A DNA stretch of 64,000 nucleotides from Spirosoma profusum (GCF_014699005.1 NZ_JACWZY010000015.1:115729-179728), one strand, 5' to 3'; positions 1-9,840 are shown, counted from the first letter of the stretch. A program made the numbers and translations. Notes: generated by a model from the sequence alone, not told the origin.

Positions 1-2709
1 CGGGAATTGCTTTTCAAACTCCTCACGGCTCAACAATTGGCGGTCGGGGCGGTTCCACAGACGGGCGCGTAACACGCGCGCAGGTGGCTGCAATTGGGAA
101 ATCATCAATTGGCCTTTCGCCGAAACCTTCTCTCCCGATTGATTCGTGACACGTAGCGAAAATGGTTTAGCGTCACCAATTTCGACCTGATCGGGAATGG
201 TTAAATCAGCTTGTAGCGCTGTGTAACCGATACGTAGTGTTTGGGTGGTACTACGTGTCTCTCCGGCCTGATCCGTTACGTCAATCGTTACGTCAAACTC
301 AAAAACGGGATTTGATTCGCGGGATTGCTCACGATCGGGTGTGGCGACGAAGGTCAGCTTTACGTTCCCTTTTTCATCAGTTTGGGCAGTTCCGTTTGTA
401 ATTTCGGTTTGATTCGAATTACGTGGCGTATACCACCAGGACCAGCGCGGGCGAAGCTTCCGCACCACCCGATAACGTACCTCAGCCTTATCGACAACGG
501 CCCCGGAGAAGGTTTTGGCTTCGGCCGATAACGTAACGGTCTGACCCAATTTAAAAGCCTGTTTTATTGGCTTGGTTTTAACCTCAAACGTTGGTCGTTT
601 GTATTCTTCTACGTTAATCGATGCACTGCCATAGGGCGTTTGCAGCGTCATGGTACCTGTAACCCGGCCAACTGGCGCGGTGAAGTTTCCACTGAACGTA
701 CCGAACTCGTTGGTTTTCAGGTCTTGTTTCGCTACCGATTCGCCGTTCTGATCAAGCAGTTCAACCGTTACGTCCTGATTGGGCGTTACCGCAAACTGAT
801 TGGCTTTTCCGCTGTAAACCAGACCTTTTACATAAATCGGCTGACCCGGTCGGTAAATGGCTCGGTCCGTAAATAGTCGTGCGTGCAATTTATTTTCTGG
901 CTCCTGCTGATCCCTGGAATAGCCGTAATTATACTGACGTTCAGAGGCTAACGTATCACTACCGGAGGTCATCAGCAAAAAAGACCCGCCATTGTATTGC
1001 TTTACATCCGCCGGTGGAATTTTCGCCCGACCATCTACATCTGTCGAGAAAACCTGACGCCCTTTCAAAAAGGCCAGCGTCGTTTCGCCCTCAATGCTTA
1101 TCTGTACATTTTTAACCGGTTCGCCCGTCTGTCGATTCGTTACAAATACCTGTAAGCCTTCATTTTGGTACCGATTTGTCTGACTTATATAGCCCAGCGA
1201 TGAAACGGTAAAGTCCGCGAATTGAACAGATTCGCTTTTCTCACTAAACGTAGCTTCGCTCGTAATCAGGAGAAGATAGTGCCCTATTGGTAATCCCGCC
1301 AATGGAATCTCGACAGAATGTAGATTCAGATCGCCGTCGTCGGGCAACGTAACGGTTTTTTCCGCTACGTTTGGGCGTTTCAGCCACGTACTGAATACTT
1401 TTTTTCGACGGTTATCATCCAGAAAATCAGTATTGGATTGGATATCCTTTATCGAAGTCTGAATAATCCGATACGTTATCTTATTGATATTCTGATAATT
1501 GAATAGAGCACGAAACGGCTGCTGTGGTACGTTTACGCGCTCTACCTGAACGGAATAATTCGGACGTAGCAGTCGATTCAACAACTGCCCAGCGTGCTTC
1601 CCGGCCAGCGTTTTCGGAAAACGGCTAATCAAATCCCGGCATAAATCAGCCGCCTTTTTATGATTCCAGCGTTTCGAATTAGCCGTTTCTGAGACTTGCC
1701 CTTCATCCGCGTCCAGCGGACGTACTGGCCCGCCGTAATTGCTCAGAAACTCGGCCAGTTGATAGGCGTAAACCGCTTCGGTTGGCTTATTTTTATGCTG
1801 AACTATCTGTTGTTCAAGGATTTTCTGATAGAGTGAATCCCGCTCCGGTAACACACTGTACTGATGCACAAAAGCCAGCCGCAGCGCGTCGACGTCAGCA
1901 AGAGCGTCAGGATTTGCGTCGGAGAGATGTAGCGTCAATAATTCCTGATACAGCTCTAATGCCTGATAACGACCTGATAATGAGTCGCGACTTTGAATCG
2001 GCAGTTTAACGAACGTAGCGGGTGCTGCGAAATAATCGGCCTGGTCCAGCTCGAAGCGGAAAACGGGTTTCAGCAAATCCGGTTCAGTATTCTGGAAAAA
2101 GTCGATAGCCCGATGCGCCAGCAAATCATAAAGTGTGGGACGTAGTGGCCGGACATCCGCATCGCCTTTTTCGATCAGGGCTTCGTAAGTCGAAATGGGC
2201 GTTTTCTGCAATAACTCCTTCGAACGTATTGAGCCCAGATACGCCTTAGTAATGGCCCCAACCATTTGCTGCGGGTCCCAGGTTGTAAAGTCATCGGATG
2301 ATTTATCCGAGGTATTGACTGTTGTTCGGTTGTAGAACTTGTACCGATTCTGCTGAAAATACTGCCAATACGTATCGCCTAAAACCGACTGTAGAATCGA
2401 CTTGGCCGGTTCGGGAATTTCGGCAATATCAGTCTGCAGCGAACGTACCAATTCCTTGAAGCCATTCTCATCCGAATACTGGCGATACGTTAGTCGGCGC
2501 ATGGCCGCTTTCGTGGCCTGCGGATAATTTTTCTGAGCTTTCGCTTCCTTATAAATCCGCTCGGCGATTTCCAGCGCCGATTTTGGAAGGCCCTTTCCAG
2601 CCAACGAATCAGCTCGTTTCCAGTCGCGGTTGTAATCAGGCGGGGTGCGGTTTTGCCCTGATGCTGCCATGGCAAGCAGTATGAAGAAAATTGTTAAATG
2701 CGGTTGCAT
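1..2709 (-). CDS. Alpha-2-macroglobulin family protein, 3' end cut by the window
   Basis: 903 codons run open from an ATG at 2709 to the window edge, so only the N-terminal half is present. Residues 1-19 form a signal peptide (hydrophobic stretch, then Ala-Ser-Gly before Gln). The segment around residue 612 reads DRAIYRPGQPIYVKG, the hallmark of an MG2 domain, and is followed by further beta-sandwich (MG-type) sequence. Bacterial members of this family are large periplasmic or cell-surface proteins thought to trap proteases, and many exceed 1800 residues. The region with the thioester and receptor-binding domains would lie upstream of base 1 and cannot be assessed. The N-terminal 300 residues are helical and fit the usual N-terminal extension of Bacteroidota members. 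Family assignment is firm; a protease-trap role is inferred from the family. Confidence 0.9.
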   Translation of the reverse strand, partial: MQPHLTIFFILLAMAASGQNRTPPDYNRDWKRADSLAGKGLPKSALEIAERIYKEAKAQKNYPQATKAAMRRLTYRQYSDENGFKELVRSLQTDIAEIPEPAKSILQSVLGDTYWQYFQQNRYKFYNRTTVNTSDKSSDDFTTWDPQQMVGAITKAYLGSIRSKELLQKTPISTYEALIEKGDADVRPLRPTLYDLLAHRAIDFFQNTEPDLLKPVFRFELDQADYFAAPATFVKLPIQSRDSLSGRYQALELYQELLTLHLSDANPDALADVDALRLAFVHQYSVLPERDSLYQKILEQQIVQHKNKPTEAVYAYQLAEFLSNYGGPVRPLDADEGQVSETANSKRWNHKKAADLCRDLISRFPKTLAGKHAGQLLNRLLRPNYSVQVERVNVPQQPFRALFNYQNINKITYRIIQTSIKDIQSNTDFLDDNRRKKVFSTWLKRPNVAEKTVTLPDDGDLNLHSVEIPLAGLPIGHYLLLITSEATFSEKSESVQFADFTVSSLGYISQTNRYQNEGLQVFVTNRQTGEPVKNVQISIEGETTLAFLKGRQVFSTDVDGRAKIPPADVKQYNGGSFLLMTSGSDTLASERQYNYGYSRDQQEPENKLHARLFTDRAIYRPGQPIYVKGLVYSGKANQFAVTPNQDVTVELLDQNGESVAKQDLKTNEFGTFSGNFTAPVGRVTGTMTLQTPYGSASINVEEYKRPTFEVKTKPIKQAFKLGQTVTLSAEAKTFSGAVVDKAEVRYRVVRKLRPRWSWWYTPRNSNQTEITNGTAQTDEKGNVKLTFVATPDREQSRESNPVFEFDVTIDVTDQAGETRSTTQTLRIGYTALQADLTIPDQVEIGDAKPFSLRVTNQSGEKVSAKGQLMISQLQPPARVLRARLWNRPDRQLLSREEFEKQFP

Positions 2710-2829
2710 AGTTTGTAGCGATGAATGCCTGTTGGGATAGATATGAAAAGAACTGTTTTTCCACAACGTTCGCTACTATGACTCTGGTTTAAGGAGAAGG
2801 GTTTAATTGTTCCTTTTTCTCACAAGGGA

Positions 2830-2917
2830 TTTGTCATGCTGACGAAGGAAGTATCTTAACGTATCCATATTCCTAAGTGAGGATACGTTAAGATGCTTCC
2901 TTCGTCGGCATGACAAA
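2830..2917. repeat. Dispersed palindromic repeat, family A, long copy
   Basis: Two 37-base arms (2830-2866 and 2881-2917) pair with two mismatches around a 14-base loop. The outer part of the arms reads TTTGTCATGCTGACGAAGG, the signature shared with copies near 6.06, 11.09, 22.54, 37.40, 47.88 and 55.30 kb. It sits just downstream of the c-heme protein's stop codon (2938), so on the minus strand it could act as a transcription terminator or mRNA 3'-end stabiliser. Confidence 0.85.
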
Positions 2918-2937
2918 AATTATACTGTCCTTTTCGA

Positions 2938-5900
2938 CTATTGCTTCAGCAAAAATGCTGTCAAATCGGCTAATTGCTGGTGGTTCAGACCTAACGAATT
3001 TGGGTCGGGCATGAGGCTGTTTTTGAATTGTTTCCGCGAAACAACCTGGTCGGTGGGAACAGTGTGTTTTACCCCTGTCACGCCTTTCACAACTACGGTC
3101 TGTTCGCCATCGCTCACCAGAAAACCGTAAAACGCCTGGCCTTTTTTCGTTGTAACCAGCCAGGGTTCGTAGCCAAACGCAAGACCAGCGCTGGGGTGTA
3201 AAATGGCATCCAGTAAACCATTTTTATCGAATTTCTGGTGAATCTCGGTCAATTCGGGGCCAATGTCATTCCCCTGTTTGCCATGACGATGGCAGGTAGA
3301 GCAACTCTTATTGAAAATTGACCGGCCCGTCTGCGGACTCCCTGTCAACATCGCAATCTCGGCAATGGCCGGGTCGCTACTGACCGATGCACTCGATTCG
3401 GTTACCCGAGCTGGTACCGATTCTGTAGCTGCGGTTTGCGGTTTGGTTTCAGTTGGCGTTGTGGATTCGATAACCACAGGCGTTTCCTGTTTTACGGAGA
3501 AATATTCTTTGGCCATCGTCCGAACGGTTTGGTCCGGGTTTTTCAAAATGACCGGAGCGATGGCTGTCATCAGGTTGTCAGGCAGTCTTTTATCAGCCGC
3601 CAGTCCGACCAGAATTTTGCCGCCTTCGGGATTACTCGCCATCTCCAGAGCCATTCTCCGCTTTTCAGACTCCGATTTATATTCGTCCAGGAGCACCTGT
3701 CGACTTGCCAGCATTTTCTGTTCTTCGGCTGACAACTTCGTGGGCATTACGTCCTCCCACTTGAGGAGTTTAGCCCAGTCGTTCCCCTTCCGGAAATTAG
3801 TCCAGTAAGCCGCCTGCTGTGCTACGTCCTTATCATCCGATTTGGTTAAATCGACCATAATTTTGGCCGCAGCCGCCGTTCGGATGAAACCTAACGTAAC
3901 AATTGCCTGACGTTTGTCATCGGCACTAATTTCTGGCGATTCAATACGTTTCTTCAACTGAGTCACGGCAGTCGCCGGATGAAGTTCCCAGACCAGATTG
4001 GCCGTGCGCTTGTCCCATTTCGTGGGATCTTCAGGAAGTGTGGTCAGTAAATCGGCGAAAAGTGGCTCCGCTTTTCCATCGGCGGCTTCCCCGAGTGCAT
4101 TCAGGTAATAAGGGTCCTGTCCGTCATACCCTTTCACCAGATTAAGCAGCAGCAGTCGGCAATCGTAATACGGTACATCCCGGATAGCAACTGCCACTTC
4201 GCGACGTACCGCCGGGCTACGGTCAGTCGACAGATTTCCAAGTAAAGGCATCAGGGCTTTTTGCGAAGCTGTCAGGGCGGGATTGGCTTTCGAGTTTTCG
4301 GGCGTAATGCTACGTAACGCACGCAGGGCCGTAGCACGTACCGGCGCATCGACGGCCTTCAGTAGTCGTTCTACCTCAAACTGGCCTTCAGCACCCAGTT
4401 GCGCCAACAGATAAATAGCCCGCGCCCGATGAAACGGATTCGGTGCGGTCAATAACGCCATCACAGGCTCAACCACTTTCTCGCCCTGTTCCCTCAGCGC
4501 TTCGAAACCCAGCATTCTGACGTTTATGGCCGGGTTCAGAAGGGCGGCAATTTGGCCTTTCGTGTTGCTTAAATCGATTTTCGGTACGGTGAGCTTTTTG
4601 CCTTTGGGTGTAATCCGGTAAATCCGGCCGTAACCTTTACTGTCCTTCATCTGGTGACCACCCACGACCGGATCATACCAGTCAGCAATGTACAAAGCAC
4701 CATCGGGACCAACCGCTACGTCGCTGGGACGGAACCACTTACGTGAGTCGTTATCTATGTCGTTCCATTTGTAGTTTGGGTTGTCTTCGGCTACGCTACT
4801 GATGAAATTGGTACGTTGCAAACGGTAGCCAGCCCCCGACACTTCCGGTTTGTAGCCAAAAATTACGTTACGTCCGGCTTCGGCGCTGAGGAGCATGCCC
4901 CGGTATTGCGGCCCCAGTTCATCGCCTTCATAATAAACCATACCCGTTGGCGATCCTGCGCCCGTAATGTCGCCGACGGGCATTACGTTCGGGTCTTCCT
5001 GATGCCAGTGGGCGGTCGGCACTGTTTGGCCAGGCCGTTGATCGCCCTGCCAGTAGCGCGTGCCATCTGTACTGAAATAGCCAGCGTTAGCTCCTTCCAT
5101 CAGCCAGCTCGTCCGGCACGCAACTACCTGATCATCATTATCGTTTTGCCACATATTTCCGTACGAATCGACCGCCGTTTCGTAGTTATTGCGAAAATTA
5201 TGGCCCATTACTTTCAAGTTAGAAGCGTCTCGGTCGATACGTAGCGCCATACCTCCTGTCCAGATACGACCATCGTCGCTCACCTGATTGCCATGATTAA
5301 TTTTGTTGTACGGGGTTCCGCCGGTGTATAAACTTCCGGAACGTAGCGTCCAGCCATTTTTGTCGGTTACTACGTGTGGGCCGGCATTTCCTGTGTTGAA
5401 ATAATATTTTCCGTCGGGTCCGGCCACGACGGAGTGCAGCGAATGGTCGTGGTCTAAGCCACCAAAACCTGTCAGTATAATTTCTTTTTGGTCTGGCACG
5501 TCGTCACCGTTATTGTCGGTATACATCACCAGATTGGGGGCTGCCGACACAATGACTTTGTTCCCTACCACCGCAATGCCCAGTGGCGACACCAGCGACG
5601 TATCGGTAACAAAAGCTTTACTGTTATCAGCCTTTCCATCGCCATCGGTATCTTCCAAAATCATGACGCGCTCGCCCTCCGGATGGCTGAGTCGGTTCTG
5701 AGCTTTGTTGTTAAACTTGCGGTAGTTCACGGCTTCAGTCACCCAAACACGACCTCTGGCATCAATATCGATGTTAGTCGGGTTAAAAAACATCGGCGAT
5801 TCGGCCCAAAGCGTAACTTCCAGGTCATCCGGCAAATACAAACGGCTCGAATCCGGATCAGCAATGACGCTACGTTGACGTACTGCATTCTGATGGGACG

Positions 5901-6000
5901 TAGTGAATTTATCCGATTGAATACCCGGCCCAATCAGGTATAACAAACCCGCCGTTGTCAGCGCCAGTGAGAAAGGGTTCAGGGATAAGATTTTTTTCAT
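2938..6000 (-). CDS. PVC-type c-heme-binding protein with beta-propeller and HEAT-like repeats
   Basis: 1020 residues. An N-terminal hydrophobic segment (residues 13-27) exports it. Residues about 50-450 form a beta-propeller of the 'membrane-bound dehydrogenase' type, with motifs such as GRVWVTEAVNYR, GPDGKYYFNTGN and GPDGALYIADWYDP. Residues about 480-780 are helical HEAT-like repeats. The last 125 residues are a c-type cytochrome domain with CSTCH near residue 899 and a candidate distal Met in a SLMPD motif. A low-complexity Thr/Ser/Pro linker precedes the heme domain. Homologues in Planctomycetes and Bacteroidota are periplasmic and are thought to oxidise sugars or related substrates, passing electrons to c-heme. 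The gene lies 99 bases downstream of a Tat-exported sugar isomerase on the same strand, which suggests a shared substrate. The substrate is unknown. Confidence 0.88.
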   Translation of the reverse strand: MKKILSLNPFSLALTTAGLLYLIGPGIQSDKFTTSHQNAVRQRSVIADPDSSRLYLPDDLEVTLWAESPMFFNPTNIDIDARGRVWVTEAVNYRKFNNKAQNRLSHPEGERVMILEDTDGDGKADNSKAFVTDTSLVSPLGIAVVGNKVIVSAAPNLVMYTDNNGDDVPDQKEIILTGFGGLDHDHSLHSVVAGPDGKYYFNTGNAGPHVVTDKNGWTLRSGSLYTGGTPYNKINHGNQVSDDGRIWTGGMALRIDRDASNLKVMGHNFRNNYETAVDSYGNMWQNDNDDQVVACRTSWLMEGANAGYFSTDGTRYWQGDQRPGQTVPTAHWHQEDPNVMPVGDITGAGSPTGMVYYEGDELGPQYRGMLLSAEAGRNVIFGYKPEVSGAGYRLQRTNFISSVAEDNPNYKWNDIDNDSRKWFRPSDVAVGPDGALYIADWYDPVVGGHQMKDSKGYGRIYRITPKGKKLTVPKIDLSNTKGQIAALLNPAINVRMLGFEALREQGEKVVEPVMALLTAPNPFHRARAIYLLAQLGAEGQFEVERLLKAVDAPVRATALRALRSITPENSKANPALTASQKALMPLLGNLSTDRSPAVRREVAVAIRDVPYYDCRLLLLNLVKGYDGQDPYYLNALGEAADGKAEPLFADLLTTLPEDPTKWDKRTANLVWELHPATAVTQLKKRIESPEISADDKRQAIVTLGFIRTAAAAKIMVDLTKSDDKDVAQQAAYWTNFRKGNDWAKLLKWEDVMPTKLSAEEQKMLASRQVLLDEYKSESEKRRMALEMASNPEGGKILVGLAADKRLPDNLMTAIAPVILKNPDQTVRTMAKEYFSVKQETPVVIESTTPTETKPQTAATESVPARVTESSASVSSDPAIAEIAMLTGSPQTGRSIFNKSCSTCHRHGKQGNDIGPELTEIHQKFDKNGLLDAILHPSAGLAFGYEPWLVTTKKGQAFYGFLVSDGEQTVVVKGVTGVKHTVPTDQVVSRKQFKNSLMPDPNSLGLNHQQLADLTAFLLKQ

Positions 6001-6059
6001 CAGAATTCAAGGGTTAATCTGGGTTTCACTACGTATCCAAACTTTTTTCTCAAAAGACG

Positions 6060-6094
6060 TTTTTGTTATGCTTCGTATCTCAGCATAACAAAAA
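6060..6094. repeat. Family A palindromic repeat, short copy
   Basis: A 12-13-base stem (TTTTGTTATGCT at 6061-6072 pairing with 6082-6093) encloses a 9-base loop. Compared with the TTTTGTCATGCT of the other copies, one base pair is changed on both arms (C-G to T-A), so pairing is kept. It lies between the isomerase and the c-heme protein genes. Confidence 0.75.
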
Positions 6095-6099
6095 CAAAA

Positions 6100-6957
6100 T
6101 CAACTAAATATTGCACGTACCGTTTTATTATTCTCGATATAGCTTTCCAGCATCGGCTTGCCTTTGGGAACGGCTCCTTCAATCTGCAACCAGCCGGAAT
6201 AATCTATTTCGTCCAGCACCTGACGCACTTTCTTCAAATCAACTTCACCCTGACCGAGTAAATGGCCGTTTTCTTTCAGGTGAATTTCACAGATACGCCC
6301 CTTGCCAAGACTACGAATTTCATCAAAAATATTGTACCTACGTACCGTTGAGTTGCAGACATCGTAATAAACCTTCACAGCGGGCGACCCAACCGCGTCC
6401 AAAATGGCCACGAGTTCGGGAGCCGATAGCCACGATTCGATACCCAACGTAACACCCGCTTTTTCGGCTTTGGGCGCAACTGCTTTCAGACGGTCGATAA
6501 CCACCTGTGTACCTTTTTTATCTTTTCGTAAGTCGTTGTTGTTGAAAAAGGCCAGCAAAATCGCCTTCACGCCCAACCCCTGTGCTACGTCGACGCTATC
6601 CTGAACCCATTGTTCGGTACGCGGATCAGATTTATAAGGAATATCGTTGAGCAGCCCAATCGCCAGTCCGCCGATAGCCACGCCCGACTGAGCGGCTGCC
6701 GCTTTAACCTGTTGCTGCATTTCGGGTTTACGTAGATGTTCGTGGTCATTTTTTGTGTTTAAACTTACCTGCACGCCGTCGAGGCCAATTTGTTTGGCTA
6801 TCGCAAAGCTATTGATGTCGCCAGCGGGGGCAATTGACCAATCGCAGGCACCAATTTTGAAGCGATTTTCGGCACTCTCCCACTTCGACCAGGCAGGTTG
6901 GGTCAGCGCAGCCAATCCGGCTCCCAATGTGTAACGCAGTGCTTCACGACGATTCAT
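6100..6957 (-). CDS. Tat-exported sugar phosphate isomerase/epimerase-like TIM-barrel protein
   Basis: 285 residues. The N-terminus has a twin-arginine motif (NRREALRY) followed by a hydrophobic, Ala-rich stretch ending near Ala-Trp-Ser (about residue 24), so export in a folded state, probably to the periplasm, is likely. The rest is an AP-endonuclease-2/xylose-isomerase-like TIM barrel. Candidate metal ligands are Glu in GIES, Asp in YYDVCNS, His and Glu in EIHLKE, and Glu in QIEGA near the C-terminus. Family members isomerise or epimerise sugars and inositols; some Bacteroidota homologues act on 3-keto-sugars. It is first in an apparent two-gene unit with the downstream c-heme protein, although a hairpin repeat lies between them. 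The exact reaction cannot be read from the sequence. Confidence 0.85.
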   Translation of the reverse strand: MNRREALRYTLGAGLAALTQPAWSKWESAENRFKIGACDWSIAPAGDINSFAIAKQIGLDGVQVSLNTKNDHEHLRKPEMQQQVKAAAAQSGVAIGGLAIGLLNDIPYKSDPRTEQWVQDSVDVAQGLGVKAILLAFFNNNDLRKDKKGTQVVIDRLKAVAPKAEKAGVTLGIESWLSAPELVAILDAVGSPAVKVYYDVCNSTVRRYNIFDEIRSLGKGRICEIHLKENGHLLGQGEVDLKKVRQVLDEIDYSGWLQIEGAVPKGKPMLESYIENNKTVRAIFS

Positions 6958-7109
6958 AGTAATTTTGTTTTCGAATGACAGACTATTCTATAAAGCATTC
7001 AACATTAATTATCTTATAGCGTATATAACTGTAGGAGGAAATTATTTTTTCTGACCACTCTTTCCAACCCTCCCGTTTCAGCCGGGGTCATTATTAGGTC
7101 AACGTTGCT

Positions 7110-7661
7110 ATGCAGGATGATTACGCACTAGTCGAAGGATGCCGACAACAGAACCGGGTTTCGCAGCGACTGCTCTACGAGCGGTTTGCCGGTAAGCTCT
7201 TTGTCCTTTGCAAACGGTACATCAAAGACCCCGACGAGGCCGAAGATGTGTTGCAGGATGCGTTTGTAAAGATTTACCGGCATATCGACTCATTTCGGTT
7301 TGAGTGTCCGCTGGAAGCGTGGCTGAAACGGATTGTGATTAATACGGCACTGAAGGAATTACGAAAAAATAAACCCTGGGAGAACGCAGCCGACGTACAG
7401 GAAATGGCCCCCGTGCTGCCGCAGGCCGACGAAAGCCTACCCACACTCAATTATCAATATCTGCTGCAACTGATTCAGGAGCTACCGGCGGGTTGCCGAA
7501 CCATATTTAATCTCTATGCGATCGAAGGGTATACGCACCCGGAAATCGCTGAATTACTTGACATTGCCGAAGGAACTTCAAAATCGCAGTATGCCCGCGC
7601 AAGAGGGCTGTTGCAACAAAAACTATTTTCTGATGGACATCCGGCCCAGGGCCGCTCTTAA
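7110..7661 (+). CDS. ECF-family RNA polymerase sigma factor
   Basis: 183 residues, normal for the family. Region 2 spans residues about 20-85 (YERFAGKLFVLCKRYIKD, then DEAEDVLQDAFVKIYRHI), the core-binding and -10-recognition segment. Region 4 spans about 120-175 and holds the helix-turn-helix GYTHPEIAELLDIAEGTSKSQ that contacts the -35 element. It directs RNA polymerase to a specific regulon, normally under control of a membrane anti-sigma partner. Its stop codon overlaps the next gene's ATG by one base (TAATG), so translation of the two is coupled, as expected for a sigma factor and its regulator. The regulon probably includes the downstream lipoprotein genes; this is inference from position. 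Confidence 0.95.
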   Translation: MQDDYALVEGCRQQNRVSQRLLYERFAGKLFVLCKRYIKDPDEAEDVLQDAFVKIYRHIDSFRFECPLEAWLKRIVINTALKELRKNKPWENAADVQEMAPVLPQADESLPTLNYQYLLQLIQELPAGCRTIFNLYAIEGYTHPEIAELLDIAEGTSKSQYARARGLLQQKLFSDGHPAQGRS

Positions 7662-9328
7662 TGACATGGAAAGAAATGGATGAATTAGACAAAAACATAC
7701 CCGACGACCTATGGCGAAAGGTATTTAATGAAGCCAGCGAAACGCCCCCTCCTCGCGTGTGGGACGCTATCGAGCGCCGGCTAGATGAATCCAGTGGCCC
7801 GAAAATACTGCCTTTGTGGGGTAGTGGACTGGCTTCGTCGCGGTCGCTGCAGTGGGGAATGCGCGTGGCGGCTGCCGTTACGTTACTGCTCGTTGGCTGG
7901 TGGGCTTTCACTACGTTGTCGGTCGATAAACCGGAGCAACGTATCAGTCAGGCACATAAACAATCAAAAACGAACGTAGCAGATGACGTAGCGAACCCAG
8001 GTAACGTAGCAAATTCCGACAGGGTAGCCGATTCAGGCAACGTAGCATTCACGGAAGCAAACAAGCCAGCAACCAAAATACTACGTAGCTATAAAGCAAA
8101 GCATGGAAGTACGTCTGAGCAGAACACTTCGGACCTGATTGCGTCCAACGCAAAACCGCAACGTAACGCGGTTGTTTCTGCACCTGCTACGTCTGTAGTA
8201 TCTCGAAAAAAACTCGCTGCCACCTTTACCAGGCCCGGCCAGATACAAAACGACCCAACCTTCGTTTCATTTCCGGATGCTACGTTCCCAAGTGTGGCCA
8301 CGGATTATAAAGTGCCCGCTACGTCTGCCAGCCCTGGTGCAGAGGCAATTACCAACGTAACGTCGGATCAGAATAACTATTCGGTTGCCTCATACAGCCA
8401 GTTACGGAACAAACCGCTTCGTATAGGCGGTGCGCGTCCGATTCAGCGGATTGTCTGGTTCCGCCCGGCAGAAGCCCCGCTTGAGGCAGACGTAGCGTCG
8501 CGTAAACGCGAACGGAAGGAAATGTGGGCTTCGGTAGGAATGATGTCGGGTACCTATAATCCAATGGTTTCGGTTCATTCAGCACCTGTACTGGCTTTGG
8601 CCAATAATTCCTTTCAGAATACCCCAACCACCACATTGCAGGCCGTTCAGCCGTCGGTCAATAGCCGGGCTAACTTTTCGGTGGCGTATCAGGCTGGAGC
8701 GGGTGTTCAGGTAACCGAACACTGGTCGTTCGAATCAGGGGTTGGTTATTTGGCGGGCCGTTCAACGGTTGAGACGCCTATCCAATCGGCGGGGAGCGTT
8801 TCAGGACTGGTCAATTCCAGCAATGCGCCGGGTAACATAAGCAGTAACCTGTTTCTGGATGCCCTACGTAGCACAAGCAGTTCCAGCACTGGTTATGCGT
8901 CTGTAACTGCCGATAAGATGACCGGCGCCAGCATCAACTATGCCAATCAGGCCGTCTATAACGAACGCAACCAGCAGGTGCTGACCAATAACTATCAATA
9001 CGTGCAGGTTCCGGTGCAGGTAGGCTATCAGCTACGTCCGCGCAAACGTTTGGGACTGGCCTTAGTAGGTGGTTTCCTGACCAACATTTTTGTCAGAAAT
9101 ACGGTTGGAAATGATGTAGTTGTAACCGCAAAAGATGGTGTTTATCGACCTGTTTCGCTGGCGGCCACCATGGGCGCCCGTTTCCGGTATCGGCCATCAC
9201 GCCAGTGGTCAGCTTCGCTTGCCGGTGTCTATCAGCCTTCAATCGGAACCAGTACGTCGGCCCAATCACAGATACAAAGTCATCCGACCGTGATGGGGAT
9301 GAGTTTTGGAGTAGATTATCATTTTTAA
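7661..9328 (+). CDS. ECF-partner membrane protein: anti-sigma-like N-terminus with outer-membrane-barrel-like C-terminus
   Basis: 555 residues. Residues 1-60 are soluble and acidic, with a PPPRVWDAIERRL helix typical of the short N-terminal segment found next to ECF sigma genes in Bacteroidota. Residues about 68-86 form one strongly hydrophobic membrane segment (AAAVTLLLVGWWAF). Residues about 100-260 are a low-complexity Asn/Ala/Thr/Ser region with a repeated 'NVA' theme (NVADDVANPGNVANSDRVAD). Residues about 280-555 look like an outer-membrane beta-barrel: alternating hydrophobic strands, GYLAG and VGYQL turns, and a terminal Phe in VDYHF. Such architecture would bridge inner and outer membranes. 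The N-terminal part probably binds the upstream sigma factor, to which it is translationally coupled; the C-terminal role is unknown. Confidence 0.72.
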   Translation: MTWKEMDELDKNIPDDLWRKVFNEASETPPPRVWDAIERRLDESSGPKILPLWGSGLASSRSLQWGMRVAAAVTLLLVGWWAFTTLSVDKPEQRISQAHKQSKTNVADDVANPGNVANSDRVADSGNVAFTEANKPATKILRSYKAKHGSTSEQNTSDLIASNAKPQRNAVVSAPATSVVSRKKLAATFTRPGQIQNDPTFVSFPDATFPSVATDYKVPATSASPGAEAITNVTSDQNNYSVASYSQLRNKPLRIGGARPIQRIVWFRPAEAPLEADVASRKRERKEMWASVGMMSGTYNPMVSVHSAPVLALANNSFQNTPTTTLQAVQPSVNSRANFSVAYQAGAGVQVTEHWSFESGVGYLAGRSTVETPIQSAGSVSGLVNSSNAPGNISSNLFLDALRSTSSSSTGYASVTADKMTGASINYANQAVYNERNQQVLTNNYQYVQVPVQVGYQLRPRKRLGLALVGGFLTNIFVRNTVGNDVVVTAKDGVYRPVSLAATMGARFRYRPSRQWSASLAGVYQPSIGTSTSAQSQIQSHPTVMGMSFGVDYHF

Positions 9329-9341
9329 ACAAACAACGATT

Positions 9342-9821
9342 ATGAAACGTCTTGGAAATTTTGTTGCTATAGCGTTACTCTTCGTACAATGTAGTAGTAG
9401 CGTTGACCCACAGAACCCAGAAAATCTCAACAGTGAGTTAATCGTCCGCAGTGGCACATCGTTTGGCTTCTGTTTGGGCTATTGCCAGAAAAATTATGTT
9501 TTCGATAAGACCAACGTAACACTCAACGAAATTGCGAACGGGCGGCAACCAACGCAGCTTGACCCCAGAAACTGCTCATTTACCATCAGCGAAGCCGACT
9601 GGAATGCCGTAAAAGCATCGGCTAATCTGGACGCATTCAGTAAGCAGCCCGAGACTATCGGTTGCCCGGATTGCGCCGACGGTGGTGCCGAATACATCGA
9701 GCTGGAACTCAGTGGACAAAAACATCGTGTTACGTTCCCGCATGGCGGAACCATACCTGGTTTCGAAGGACTAGTCGAAAACCTACGGAAACTTCGCGAG
9801 ACGAAGAAAGAGTGTCAATAA
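9342..9821 (+). CDS. Small Cys-containing lipoprotein of unknown function
   Basis: 159 residues. A type II signal peptide ends in the lipobox LFVQC (Cys at about residue 19), predicting a lipid-anchored protein. The mature part holds a SFGFCLGYCQ motif, a second pair in IGCPDC and a terminal ECQ, so disulfides are possible. A DUF6438-like resemblance (FGxCxGxC followed by beta strands) is noted but not firm. It starts 13 bases after the sigma partner's stop, which places it in the same transcription unit and probably in the same regulon. No function is proposed. Confidence 0.75.
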   Translation: MKRLGNFVAIALLFVQCSSSVDPQNPENLNSELIVRSGTSFGFCLGYCQKNYVFDKTNVTLNEIANGRQPTQLDPRNCSFTISEADWNAVKASANLDAFSKQPETIGCPDCADGGAEYIELELSGQKHRVTFPHGGTIPGFEGLVENLRKLRETKKECQ

Positions 9822-9840
9822 CAACAAATCATAATGACCA

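Noticed and set aside
325..2009. Several short plus-strand frames in the first 2 kb
   Set aside because: The minus strand is continuously open and encodes a recognisable alpha-2-macroglobulin-type protein, so these are shadows.
3311..3808. 165-codon plus-strand frame inside the c-heme protein gene
   Set aside because: Opposite-strand shadow of a clear coding region; no recognised features.
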